This document shows positions 19,031 to 27,731 of a DNA stretch of 64,000 nucleotides, in pieces. The notes beneath the pieces are model-generated. The model did no database searches and was not told the DNA's origin. It worked only from the letters and a program-made list of their open reading frames with translations. A program made the position numbers and the translations under genes. Position 1 is the first letter of the stretch. Each line of letters starts with the position of its first letter. Source of the DNA: Bacteroidales bacterium (lineage in GTDB: Bacteria; Bacteroidota; Bacteroidia; Bacteroidales; UBA12077); NCBI GenBank assembly GCA_003446015.1, contig DMBU01000193.1:29980-93979 (forward strand), read 5' to 3'.

Positions 19031-19344
19031 ATCAGTATGAAATTGTATTAGTTAATCTTGACCCTACGATTGGTAGTGAGATTAAAAAAACTCGTCCTTG
19101 TGTGGTAATTTCTCCAAACGAGATGAATAAGTATTTAAATACAGTCGTTATTGCTCCAATGACAAGTCAATCTAAGAATTATCCTACGAGAGTTTCAGTA
19201 AAACATGATAACAAGAAAGGCTGGATTGTTCTTGACCAAATTAGAACAATTGACAAGCAAAGAATTATTAAAACACTTGATAATTTATCTGAAAAGGAAA
19301 TTGAAGAAGTTAAGGTGAAAATGAAGGAAACATTTGTAGACTAA
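19021..19344 (+). CDS. mazF: MazF-like endoribonuclease toxin
   Basis: A 107-residue PemK/MazF toxin that should cleave mRNA at short sequence motifs and is neutralised by the preceding antitoxin. The core NLDPTIGSEIKKTRPCVVISPNEMN, IAPMTS and GWIVLDQIRTIDKQRI blocks are present and complete, including the Arg of TRPC and the Thr of PMTS usually needed for catalysis. It overlaps mazE by 10 bp. No transposase or integrase is near, so this looks like a chromosomal module without its carrier. Confidence 0.92.
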   Translation: MAINQYEIVLVNLDPTIGSEIKKTRPCVVISPNEMNKYLNTVVIAPMTSQSKNYPTRVSVKHDNKKGWIVLDQIRTIDKQRIIKTLDNLSEKEIEEVKVKMKETFVD

Positions 19345-19482
19345 ATTTTTATTCAGTATTCGACAACATTTCTTATTACATGCAAGGGTTTAGTGGTTTT
19401 AGACAAATCTTGTTCTCTTTAACTAAAAGGGGATAATGAAACGGGACGCAATAAGCACATCACAAGACCCTGACACGCTAAC

Positions 19483-19956
19483 TTACCAAAACAAACTTTT
19501 TTGCTGAATAGCTCCTTCGTGCTCTAAAAGCCATTGTTTTTTTAGTAATCCGCCTGCATAACCTGTTAAACTTCCATCATTACCAATTACTCTATGGCAT
19601 GGTATAATAATAGGTATAGGATTCTTGCCATTTGCTGATGCAATAGCTCTAATAGCTTTCTCATCGCCAAATTGTTTAGCCATTTCAATGTATGAGATAG
19701 TTTTTCCATAAGGAATTTTTAAGAGTAGGTTCCAAACTTTGCCCTGAAACTCTGTTCCTGACGGGTTAATTCCTATTTTGAATTCTTTACGTTCACCTTT
19801 AAAATATTCATCCAATTGTGTAATACATTTTTGTATTTGAACCGGAATCATCTGCATCTTAAAGAAATCATCTGTAAAATCAATTCTTATAATATCAGTA
19901 TCATTCGAGATTATTCTCAGGTTGCCAATGGGTGATTTATAATAAGCTTCGAACAT
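19483..19956 (-). CDS. ogt: Methylated-DNA-[protein]-cysteine S-methyltransferase
   Basis: A 157-residue suicide repair enzyme that removes O6-alkyl groups from guanine. The acceptor-cysteine motif PCHRVIG and the downstream GYAGGLLKKQWLLEHEG block are complete. The N-terminal domain is short, as in Ogt proteins without the Ada regulatory domain. It is 2 bp downstream of a VOC-family gene and probably shares its transcript. Confidence 0.95.
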   Translation of the reverse strand: MFEAYYKSPIGNLRIISNDTDIIRIDFTDDFFKMQMIPVQIQKCITQLDEYFKGERKEFKIGINPSGTEFQGKVWNLLLKIPYGKTISYIEMAKQFGDEKAIRAIASANGKNPIPIIIPCHRVIGNDGSLTGYAGGLLKKQWLLEHEGAIQQKSLFW

Positions 19957-19958
19957 GA

Positions 19959-20426
19959 TTACTTAATATATTCTTTTATGAGCTTTTTGGGGACTCCAGT
20001 CTTTTTGTAAATTTCTTCAATTGTTAGTTCTTCAAAATACATCCTCTTAATAAAAACCTGCAATTTCTCGCCTATCTCAATGAGATTATTATCGGGATCA
20101 TAAAAACGAATTGTCTTTTGTCCCCAGGTTTCCTCATTTAAATCATGATGAATTGTGATATGATTCTTTTCAATTAATCTCTTAATTTCATTAATATCAT
20201 CGGTTTCAAAATAAAGCTCAAGACATTTGTTAGGATTGAATTTATCATAAAAATCTTTATTTAATACATGCCAATCAGGAACTTGCCACAATGATAAACC
20301 ATTTTTTAAAGAAATATTATTTCCAAAATCTGTTTCTATTTTCTGTTTTAGAATATTGCAATAAAATTCTTTGGATACTTCTATATTCTTTACAAATAGT
20401 ACCGATGAGTGAAATTTTAATTTCAT
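19959..20426 (-). CDS. VOC (glyoxalase/bleomycin-resistance) superfamily protein
   Basis: A 155-residue protein. The first 115 residues form a single VOC domain (KFHSSVLFVKNIEVSKEFYCNIL ... ETDDINEIKRLIEK ... IRFYDPDNNLIEIGE), with the metal-ligand-type E in the last strand. A C-terminal tail of about 35 residues (TIEEIYKKTGVPKKLIKEYIK) resembles a small helix-turn-helix and is unusual. Substrate unknown. It is directly upstream of ogt and probably translationally linked to it. Confidence 0.8.
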   Translation of the reverse strand: MKLKFHSSVLFVKNIEVSKEFYCNILKQKIETDFGNNISLKNGLSLWQVPDWHVLNKDFYDKFNPNKCLELYFETDDINEIKRLIEKNHITIHHDLNEETWGQKTIRFYDPDNNLIEIGEKLQVFIKRMYFEELTIEEIYKKTGVPKKLIKEYIK

Positions 20427-20515
20427 TATAATTCATTTTACTCATTCCTTGATGTAATCAAGTGCTGTTTGGAAACTATACTGATGATTTCTTTTTTGAT
20501 GAATGAAACACAGTT

Positions 20516-21067
20516 TCACTGTTTACTAAGTTCTTTTTCAATTGTTTCCTTTAGTTTTGCAAATTCTTTATCGTCAAAACCTGTTGCCTGATATATAATT
20601 CTTCCTTCACGATCTAAAACAATGTTTCTTGGAATGTATCGCTCAGCAAATAGCGAATATATTTTCCTGCCGGGATCAGGAACTATATTAAAGGTATATC
20701 CTGTTTTTTCCTTAAAAGAAATCATTTCATCAGCATTATGTTCTCTGCCAAAAACAATAAGTTCAAAGTTTTTGTTATCCTTATGTTTTGCCCAAATATC
20801 ACTCTCGATAAATGGAAGTTCTTTTATACAAATAGGACAAGAGGTTGCAAAAAAGTTCATAAATACAATTTTCCCTTTCAGAGCATTAATATTAACTGTG
20901 TCATTGCTTAGGGTTATAAAAGTAAATTCGGGAACTTCTTGTCTAACTTTGATTAATGTTGATTTGATGACATCTTCTTTAGCCTCTCTTTCAGCCTTTT
21001 TTTCTTTGTAATTACAAGAATATAAACCAATTAGTAAAACTGAAAAGATTAATATTGTTTTTCTCAT
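20516..21067 (-). CDS. TlpA-like thioredoxin-fold lipoprotein
   Basis: A 183-residue predicted lipoprotein (signal peptide with lipobox YSC at about residue 18) followed by a TlpA/ResA-like thioredoxin fold. The redox motif is CPIC in FFATSCPICIKELP; the cis-proline region (YIPRNIVLDREG) is present. It should act in the periplasm as a disulfide reductase or in redox signalling. It is a single gene on the minus strand, divergent from the ABC permease at 21245. Confidence 0.9.
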   Translation of the reverse strand: MRKTILIFSVLLIGLYSCNYKEKKAEREAKEDVIKSTLIKVRQEVPEFTFITLSNDTVNINALKGKIVFMNFFATSCPICIKELPFIESDIWAKHKDNKNFELIVFGREHNADEMISFKEKTGYTFNIVPDPGRKIYSLFAERYIPRNIVLDREGRIIYQATGFDDKEFAKLKETIEKELSKQ

Positions 21068-21244
21068 TGTTTAAAATTTAAATTTTTTATGATGACCAAT
21101 TTACATCAATTTATTTTATTTCACATATAAATAACCTCAGTTTATTAATACCTTTCGTAATTTCACTTATTGTTTTAATTCAAATTTAAACTTTCTAGTA
21201 ATATTGTAATCTTATATTCGTAATACACTTAATTAAACTTGATT

Positions 21245-23656
21245 ATGATAAAAAATTACCTTGTTATTGCTAAAAGAACACTTTTAAATAAACTGGTATT
21301 TACAATTCTAAACATTTCAGGTTTAGCAATCGGAATTGCCGCTGCAGCTCTTATTTTTCACTACATATCATTTGAAGAAAGTTTCGACAATTATCACCCC
21401 AATAATAAAAATATTTATCGCTTAACATATGGAAGAACCATGAGTGATGGCAGTAATGTTGAGTTCGCTTCAGCATGCCCTGCTATTGCTCCTTTACTTA
21501 AAGAAAGCTTCCCTGAAATTGAAAATATAGCAAGACTTGCAGTTCGCGAGGCGATCTTTTCCTTTGAAGAAAATAAATTCATAGAGAAAAAAATTTATTA
21601 TGCTGAACAGGAAATTTTCAATATTTTACATTTTGATATAATAACTGGAAGCATTGAAAAAGCACTAACAGAACCTAATAATATTATTATTAGTCAAAGT
21701 ACTTCAGAAAGATATTTTGGTGATACAGACCCAATTGGAAAGAGACTTAGGCTAAATAAAAAAGAAGATTATTTGGTGGTTGCTGTGTTTAGAGATATGC
21801 CAGAAAATTCGCATCTGAAACCCGAAATACTTGTTGCGTTCCCAAATTTAGTAAAGTGGCGTGGTGATGAATATTTAGAATCCTGGGGACATACCGGAGC
21901 TTTCACTTATCTTGTGCTAAAACCTGATGCTGACCCACATGATTTAGAGAATAGATTTATTGAATTTACAGAATCGCAAATTGGTGAAATGTTAAAGTAT
22001 TATGAAATGGTTATGTATTTTAATTTGCAGCCTATAACAGATATTCATTTAAAATCTCATCTTTTACAAGAACAAGAAGCAAATGGGGACGAAAAATCAG
22101 TTAAGTTTCTATATACAATAGGTATATTCATTATAATCATTGCATGGGTAAATTACATTAATCTTACAACATCAAGATCAATGGAACGTGCGCGTGAGGT
22201 TGGTGTAAGAAAAGTAGTTGGTGCTGTTCGAGGGAATCTTATAAAACAGTTTTATACAGAATCAGCCATAATTAATTTCATTGGAATCCTACTATCATCT
22301 GCTTTAATTGAATTATTTAAACCCATTTTCTCTAATATTACTGGTGTTCCAATTGAATATGGATTATGGAATAAATTGTGGTTTTCGTTTTTCTTAATTG
22401 GAGTTTATATCATTGGTACTTTTGTAACCGGAATGTATCCCGTATTTGTTTTATCAGCATTTAAACCAGTTCAGGTTTTAAAAGGAAGATTAATTTCTAC
22501 AACTAAAGGAATTAATTTAAGAAAAGTTTTGGTTGTGTTCCAATTAATGATTTCCATAATTTTGATCGACGGAACATTTGCAGTGTTTTTTCAATTAAAA
22601 TTTATGCGAACACAAGATTTAGGATTTGATATTGAACAAACTCTTGTCGTAAAAATTCCAAAAGCTATTGATTCTACTTTTATCGAAAAGAAGGAAACAT
22701 TTAAACAGGAAATAAAAAAATTAACTGGCGTAAAAGGAGTGGCTTTTTCGACAGAAGTTCCAGGTAGAAAAATATGGTGGGATAATGGAAGTATATTTAA
22801 AGTTGGACAAGATGCTACATCAGGAAAGAATTATATGATTATGGGAGTTGACGATCAATTCATCGATTTATATAAAATGGAATTTGTCAATGGAAGAAAC
22901 TTTTCTCGTGAATTCCCTACGGATAAAGAATCGGTAATTCTTAATGAAACGGCTGTAAAATGGCTTGAATTTGAAAGTCCTGAAGATGCTTTAAATAATC
23001 AGATTAACTATTGGGATAACATTTACGCAGTTATTGGGGTTTTAAAGGATTATAAACATGAATCACCCAAAGCGCTTCCCGAGCCTCAAATTTTCAGATA
23101 TTTACCCGACGAAAGCCGATTTGGATGTTTTTCTATCAAATTAGAAAAAGATAAAATTAAAGACAATACCAAAAAAATTGAAAAATTATGGAATAAGCTT
23201 TTCGCTGGAAACCCTTTTGATTATTTTTTTCTTGATACTTATTACGATGAGCAGTTTAAGGCTGATAGGGGTTTTGGAAATATATTTGGAATATTTTCAT
23301 TTTTAGCAATATTTATAACTTGCTTAGGTTTATTTGGTCTGTCCTTATATACAGCTAATTTAAAAACCAAAGAAATTGGAATAAGAAAAGTATTAGGAGC
23401 TAAAAGTTCCAGTATTTTAATTCATATTTCGAAAGAATATATTTACCTTATTATTGTGGCTTTGAGTATCTCATTACCAATATTATTTTGGGGAATAAAT
23501 AAATGGTTTCTTACTTTTTCTACTAAGATGTCAGTTTCAATTTGGTTATTTATTATTCCCGTACTTATTGTTTTTCTAATAACAATGATTTCAGTGAGTG
23601 CTCATACATTTAAAGCCGCAAGACTAAATCCTGTTGATATATTAAAATATGAATAA
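21245..23656 (+). CDS. FtsX/MacB-type ABC transporter permease
   Basis: An 803-residue inner-membrane permease with the duplicated Bacteroidota layout: N-terminal transmembrane helix, MacB periplasmic domain, a triple-helix FtsX unit (about residues 280-430), then a second MacB domain and FtsX unit ending in DILKYE. The GLAIGIAAAALIF first helix and KEIGIRKVLGAK motif are characteristic. A TTG two codons upstream at 21239 is possible, but ATG at 21245 is the better start. No ATPase or membrane-fusion gene is adjacent. The substrate is unknown; a second permease of this class lies at 61256. Confidence 0.88.
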   Translation: MIKNYLVIAKRTLLNKLVFTILNISGLAIGIAAAALIFHYISFEESFDNYHPNNKNIYRLTYGRTMSDGSNVEFASACPAIAPLLKESFPEIENIARLAVREAIFSFEENKFIEKKIYYAEQEIFNILHFDIITGSIEKALTEPNNIIISQSTSERYFGDTDPIGKRLRLNKKEDYLVVAVFRDMPENSHLKPEILVAFPNLVKWRGDEYLESWGHTGAFTYLVLKPDADPHDLENRFIEFTESQIGEMLKYYEMVMYFNLQPITDIHLKSHLLQEQEANGDEKSVKFLYTIGIFIIIIAWVNYINLTTSRSMERAREVGVRKVVGAVRGNLIKQFYTESAIINFIGILLSSALIELFKPIFSNITGVPIEYGLWNKLWFSFFLIGVYIIGTFVTGMYPVFVLSAFKPVQVLKGRLISTTKGINLRKVLVVFQLMISIILIDGTFAVFFQLKFMRTQDLGFDIEQTLVVKIPKAIDSTFIEKKETFKQEIKKLTGVKGVAFSTEVPGRKIWWDNGSIFKVGQDATSGKNYMIMGVDDQFIDLYKMEFVNGRNFSREFPTDKESVILNETAVKWLEFESPEDALNNQINYWDNIYAVIGVLKDYKHESPKALPEPQIFRYLPDESRFGCFSIKLEKDKIKDNTKKIEKLWNKLFAGNPFDYFFLDTYYDEQFKADRGFGNIFGIFSFLAIFITCLGLFGLSLYTANLKTKEIGIRKVLGAKSSSILIHISKEYIYLIIVALSISLPILFWGINKWFLTFSTKMSVSIWLFIIPVLIVFLITMISVSAHTFKAARLNPVDILKYE

Positions 23657-23746
23657 AATATAAGTTTTTAGTTGAAGTATGATGGCGATAATTGATTTAT
23701 CGACATTTTTTTGCGATCTTTTATGAAATTTTAAGATGAACAAAAA

Positions 23747-24319
23747 ATGCTCGATAATCTATTAAACTTTATTAATCAATTTGTTGATTTTAACCAGAAT
23801 GATCTTATTGCAATGCAAGAACGAATTGAGACTATTCATTTAAATAAAAATGACATATTTATACACGAAGGTGAAATTGCTGATCGGATAGCTTTTACAA
23901 ATAAAGGATATCTTAGAGTATACTATAATCACGAAGGTGAAGAAATTACTCGCGATATTACTCCTCTACATAGTTTTGCAACTGCTTTACCAAGTTTTGT
24001 TTCTCAAACTCCATCATTCGAAATTATTAGTGCCATTACTGAGTGCGAACTAATTGTTATTAAAAGAAACGATCTTGAATTTTTATATTCAACATTCCCA
24101 AAATGGGAGAGATTAGGCCGAAGAATCATAGAAGAAATGTTCGTTGAGTCGCAACGAAGGATTTATTCTTTTATAACAGAAACGGCAGAAATTCGTTATA
24201 AAAGACTCTTAAAGCAATATCCTGATATGATCCGCGATGTGCCATTGAAGTATATTGCTGATTTCCTAGGAATTAAATTGCAATCGCTTAGTCGTTTACG
24301 TAAATCAATAGATTGGTAA
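23747..24319 (+). CDS. Crp/Fnr family transcriptional regulator
   Basis: A 190-residue regulator with an N-terminal cyclic-nucleotide-binding-type beta roll (DIFIHEGEIADRIAFTNKGYLRVYY) and a short C-terminal winged HTH (VPLKYIADFLGIKLQSLSRLRK). There are no Cys residues for an iron-sulfur cluster of FNR type, and the canonical cAMP contacts are not evident, so the ligand is unknown. It lies directly upstream of the GlpD-containing cluster; the 92-bp gap carries a dyad that it or another factor could bind. Confidence 0.85.
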   Translation: MLDNLLNFINQFVDFNQNDLIAMQERIETIHLNKNDIFIHEGEIADRIAFTNKGYLRVYYNHEGEEITRDITPLHSFATALPSFVSQTPSFEIISAITECELIVIKRNDLEFLYSTFPKWERLGRRIIEEMFVESQRRIYSFITETAEIRYKRLLKQYPDMIRDVPLKYIADFLGIKLQSLSRLRKSIDW

Positions 24320-24335
24320 GAATTAGTAGTTTTAT

Positions 24336-24349
24336 TTAACAAATGTTAA
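24336..24349. promoter_or_regulatory. Inverted repeat upstream of glpD cluster
   Basis: The dyad TTAACA-AA-TGTTAA lies between the Crp/Fnr gene and the GlpD gene, 63 bp ahead of the GlpD start. The 6-bp perfect half-sites look like an operator, but which protein binds is not known. Confidence 0.4.
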
Positions 24350-24411
24350 GTGCTTAATCCAATTATTATTAAGACCTTTGAAGGAAGATCAACCTAAATT
24401 CAAAATATTTT

Positions 24412-26043
24412 ATGATACGACTATTTGATGAACCATTCGACAAACATTATGATATTATTATTATTGGTGGAGGAATAACCGGTGTCTCGGTTGCCTATGA
24501 AGCAGCAACCAGAGGACTAAAAGTTGCACTTTTTGAAAAAGGCGATTTTGGAGAAGCTACATCAGCGGCTACTTCCAAATTAATACATGGGGGCCTTCGT
24601 TATCTCAAAAATCTGGAATTTGGACTGGTTCGTGAATCATTATCAGAACGACGTATTTTAGAAAATATAGCCCCTAACTTTGTGTATCCAATGCCATTTA
24701 TGATTCCAACCTACAGCAATTTAAAAAATAACAAAATATCATTATTTGTAGGTATGGTCTTATACGATTTGCTTTCGTTGGATAAAGCATGGACGTGGGA
24801 TAAAACAAAGAAACTAAGATTCCATAAAACGATTAGCGCAAAGCGAACCCGAAGAATTGAACCTTGCATTCCTGAAAAGAAGCTAACCGGATCAAGCATT
24901 TATTACGATTGTCAAAATATAAATCCGGAACGTTTAACCTTAGGAATTTTAAATTCAGCTATTTCAAATGGTGCCAAAGCAGCAAATTACGCTAAAGTAA
25001 AATCATTTATAAAAAATAATAATAAGGTTCATGGAGTTAAAGTTGTTGATTTATTGAGTAATACGGAACACGAGTTTACAGCTGATCTAACCATAAACTG
25101 CACCGGACCGTGGACTGATATTGTGCTTAAATCAGCTTCGGATGAAGGAGAAGTTAATCACCATATTCGCAGATCAGAAGGGATACACGTAATTACAAAG
25201 AAACAATGTAAAAAACATGCTGTATTAATGATGACAAAAGAAGGTCGTCATGTTATGATGATTCCCTGGCGAAATCATACTTTAATTGGTACTACTGATA
25301 AGGAGTACAATGGCCATCCCGACGAACACAAAGTTACTAAACAAAGCATACAGGAATTATTAACTGAAATTAATGCAAATTATGGTATTGAAAAGTTAAA
25401 ATTTGAAGATGTACAGTTTGCTTACGGAGGTTTGCGTCCTTTAGTTGACAATCAAACAGAAGCTTCATATGAATCATCACGGAAGTATGAAATTTTCGAT
25501 AATTCAAAAGATGGCTTAGATGGATTAATCACCATCGAAGGAGGAAAGTATACTACAAGTAGAAAATTGGCAAGTTCAGCATTAGAAGTAGTTTCAAAAA
25601 AACTAAAGCGTAATCTTGGAAAATCAACCACATCTAAAAAATATTTAGTCGATTCGGATATTACAAACATGGAAAGCTTTATAAAACAATTGGTTTTAAG
25701 ATATCCCTCATTTTCTGAAGCAACAATTAATTATGTAGGTCGAAATTATGGTTTACAATGCCACACCATATTTAGATTAGCAATGCACGACAAACCCTTA
25801 TCAGAAGTTTTAACTGAAGATGGCGAAATATTGGCTGAAGTTGTTTATGTTATCAGGAAAGAAATGGCCTATACTTTATCAGATATTTTTTTCCGAAGAA
25901 CCGGTATAGGAACATTAGGTTATCCTGGCGATAAAACATTCAAAAAAGTTGTTGAAACAGCAAAAGAATATTTTAAATGGGATGATCACAGAACAAAAGA
26001 AGAAATTAACAAGGTAATGCAAATTTTTAATTTACCAGAATAA
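24412..26043 (+). CDS. glpD: FAD-dependent glycerol-3-phosphate dehydrogenase (GlpD family)
   Basis: A 543-residue flavoprotein that oxidises glycerol-3-phosphate to dihydroxyacetone phosphate. The N-terminal FAD site is IIGGGITGVSVAYEAATRG and the signature GEATSAATSKLIHGGLRYL follows. DUF/GlpD C-terminal helices are present (HTIFRLAMHDK...). It is the first of three genes with 14- and 48-bp gaps; the second resembles alkyl-DHAP synthase, whose substrates derive from DHAP. No glycerol facilitator gene is adjacent. Confidence 0.93.
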   Translation: MIRLFDEPFDKHYDIIIIGGGITGVSVAYEAATRGLKVALFEKGDFGEATSAATSKLIHGGLRYLKNLEFGLVRESLSERRILENIAPNFVYPMPFMIPTYSNLKNNKISLFVGMVLYDLLSLDKAWTWDKTKKLRFHKTISAKRTRRIEPCIPEKKLTGSSIYYDCQNINPERLTLGILNSAISNGAKAANYAKVKSFIKNNNKVHGVKVVDLLSNTEHEFTADLTINCTGPWTDIVLKSASDEGEVNHHIRRSEGIHVITKKQCKKHAVLMMTKEGRHVMMIPWRNHTLIGTTDKEYNGHPDEHKVTKQSIQELLTEINANYGIEKLKFEDVQFAYGGLRPLVDNQTEASYESSRKYEIFDNSKDGLDGLITIEGGKYTTSRKLASSALEVVSKKLKRNLGKSTTSKKYLVDSDITNMESFIKQLVLRYPSFSEATINYVGRNYGLQCHTIFRLAMHDKPLSEVLTEDGEILAEVVYVIRKEMAYTLSDIFFRRTGIGTLGYPGDKTFKKVVETAKEYFKWDDHRTKEEINKVMQIFNLPE

Positions 26044-26057
26044 ACTTATTTGAAATA

Positions 26058-27683
26058 ATGAAGACGTACCGCGATATATATAAATGGGGCGATAAACGAG
26101 AAACGAAAATTGATCAGGGAACAATTAATGTTATTAAGGAAAAGTTTGGATTTACAGATAGCGAACTACAACAAACTCATTTATTAGGAAATCAAATAGT
26201 AAAGCTTGATAAAACATGCCAGATAAGTCAGAACATTATTGATCAGTTTATAAAAATTGTTGGTGAAGAAAATTTAAAGACAGATGATTTTTCCAGAGCT
26301 AATCATTCTTATGGTAAATATTATAGGGATTTATTAAAACTTAGAAAAGAAGAAATTCCGACACCTCCTGATGCAGTTATTTACCCAAAATCAGATGAAG
26401 ACATAGAAAAAATTCTTGAAATTTGTAATAAGAATCAAATTTCAGTTACTCCCATAGGTGGTCAATCGTCTGTTACACGTGGGGTTGAAACTCCCCTGGG
26501 AGGAATAAGTCTCGATTTAACTAAACATCTAAATAAAGTATTAGAACTTAATGAAATTAATTCAACAGTTACGGTACAATCGGGAATGTATGGTCCCGCA
26601 TTCGAGGAGTATTTAAATCAAAGATCATTTTCTTGCGGGCATTTTCCACAATCTTTCGAATATTCAACTGTAGGAGGTTGGGTAGCTGCAAAGGGTGCTG
26701 GACAGGCATCTACAGGATATGGGAAAATTGAAGATATGGTTTTATCTTTAAAAGCAATTACTCCAAATGGAACAATTCATACTAAAACTTATCCTGCAAG
26801 CGCCCAGGGTTGGGACTTACATCCTGTTTTCATTGGATCGGAAGGAACATTAGGAGTAATCACTGAAATTACTATGAAAATCCGCAATTACAGGCCCAAC
26901 AATACGAAATATGCTTCTTTCATTTTTAAGGATTTTAAATTCGCAGTAGATGCAATGCGTACCGTAATGCAAAGTGGGATAGGAGTTCCGCATTTGTTCC
27001 GAATCTCCGATCCGGAAGAAACTGAAATAGCATTTAAAACCAAAAACTTTGATCATACTTTTGCTGATAAATTCTTAAATACACTTGGATATAAATCTGG
27101 CCATCGATGCTTAATGTTTGTTGCTGTCGAAGGAAATAAATCGTATACAAACCAGGTAATTTCGTCCATTAAGAAAATAACCAAAAGGTTTGGATCTTTT
27201 TCTTTAGGTGCCAGCCCGACAAAAAAGTGGTTAGAACAAAGGTACTCAAGTGCATATTTGCGTGATCCTTTAATGGATTTGGGAATTATGACCGATACTT
27301 TGGAAACGGCTGTTATGTGGGATAATTTAATTCCTTTATGGACAAACGTACGAAAATATCTTAAAAGTCGTGAAAAGACAGTTGCTATGGTTCATATTTC
27401 ACATGTATACGAGAACGGTGCAAATTTATATTTTACCTTTTTAAGCCCTATGAAAAAAGGAGATGAACTGAACGATTACGATGAGTATCATAAAGGAATT
27501 ATTGAAACTATCATAACAAATAATGGTTCCTTGTCGCATCATCATGGTGTGGGAAGAACATTAGCTCCATGGATGGAAAAGGAATTGGGCAAGGAAAATT
27601 TGAAATTGATGCAGGCTATTAAAAATCAATTAGATCCCAAAGGGATAATGAATCCTGGAAATACATTAGGAATAAAACCTTAA
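26058..27683 (+). CDS. FAD-linked oxidase, alkyl-DHAP-synthase-like
   Basis: A 541-residue protein of the VAO/FAD-linked oxidase family. The PIGGQSSVTRG loop and SFSCGHFPQSFEYSTVGGWVA, then GYGKIEDMVLS, closely resemble the FAD-binding domain of alkylglycerone-phosphate synthase. The C-terminal active-site block HHHGVGR holds three consecutive histidines at about H494-H496. AGPS replaces the acyl chain of acyl-DHAP by a fatty alcohol to make ether lipid. D-lactate or glycolate dehydrogenase-like activity is the main alternative. It lies between GlpD and an FGGY kinase. Confidence 0.82.
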   Translation: MKTYRDIYKWGDKRETKIDQGTINVIKEKFGFTDSELQQTHLLGNQIVKLDKTCQISQNIIDQFIKIVGEENLKTDDFSRANHSYGKYYRDLLKLRKEEIPTPPDAVIYPKSDEDIEKILEICNKNQISVTPIGGQSSVTRGVETPLGGISLDLTKHLNKVLELNEINSTVTVQSGMYGPAFEEYLNQRSFSCGHFPQSFEYSTVGGWVAAKGAGQASTGYGKIEDMVLSLKAITPNGTIHTKTYPASAQGWDLHPVFIGSEGTLGVITEITMKIRNYRPNNTKYASFIFKDFKFAVDAMRTVMQSGIGVPHLFRISDPEETEIAFKTKNFDHTFADKFLNTLGYKSGHRCLMFVAVEGNKSYTNQVISSIKKITKRFGSFSLGASPTKKWLEQRYSSAYLRDPLMDLGIMTDTLETAVMWDNLIPLWTNVRKYLKSREKTVAMVHISHVYENGANLYFTFLSPMKKGDELNDYDEYHKGIIETIITNNGSLSHHHGVGRTLAPWMEKELGKENLKLMQAIKNQLDPKGIMNPGNTLGIKP

Positions 27684-27694
27684 AATATAAATCC

Positions 27695-27715
27695 AACAGG
27701 TTTTTAAAACCTGTT
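27695..27715. repeat. Perfect intergenic palindrome between the oxidase and kinase genes
   Basis: Arms AACAGGTTTT (27695-27704) and AAAACCTGTT (27706-27715) flank a single T, occupying most of the 48-bp gap. A CC/AGG imperfect extension continues the symmetry. It does not look like an ordinary terminator. Palindromes of this type (CCTAACAGG...) recur as short intergenic repeats in Bacteroidota genomes, which is recalled rather than tested. Confidence 0.7.
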
Positions 27716-27731
27716 AGGTTTAATTTCAAAT

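Noticed and set aside
18785..19344. Genomic island around MazEF
   Set aside because: There is no integrase, transposase, tRNA or direct repeat bordering it, and base composition looks like the surroundings.
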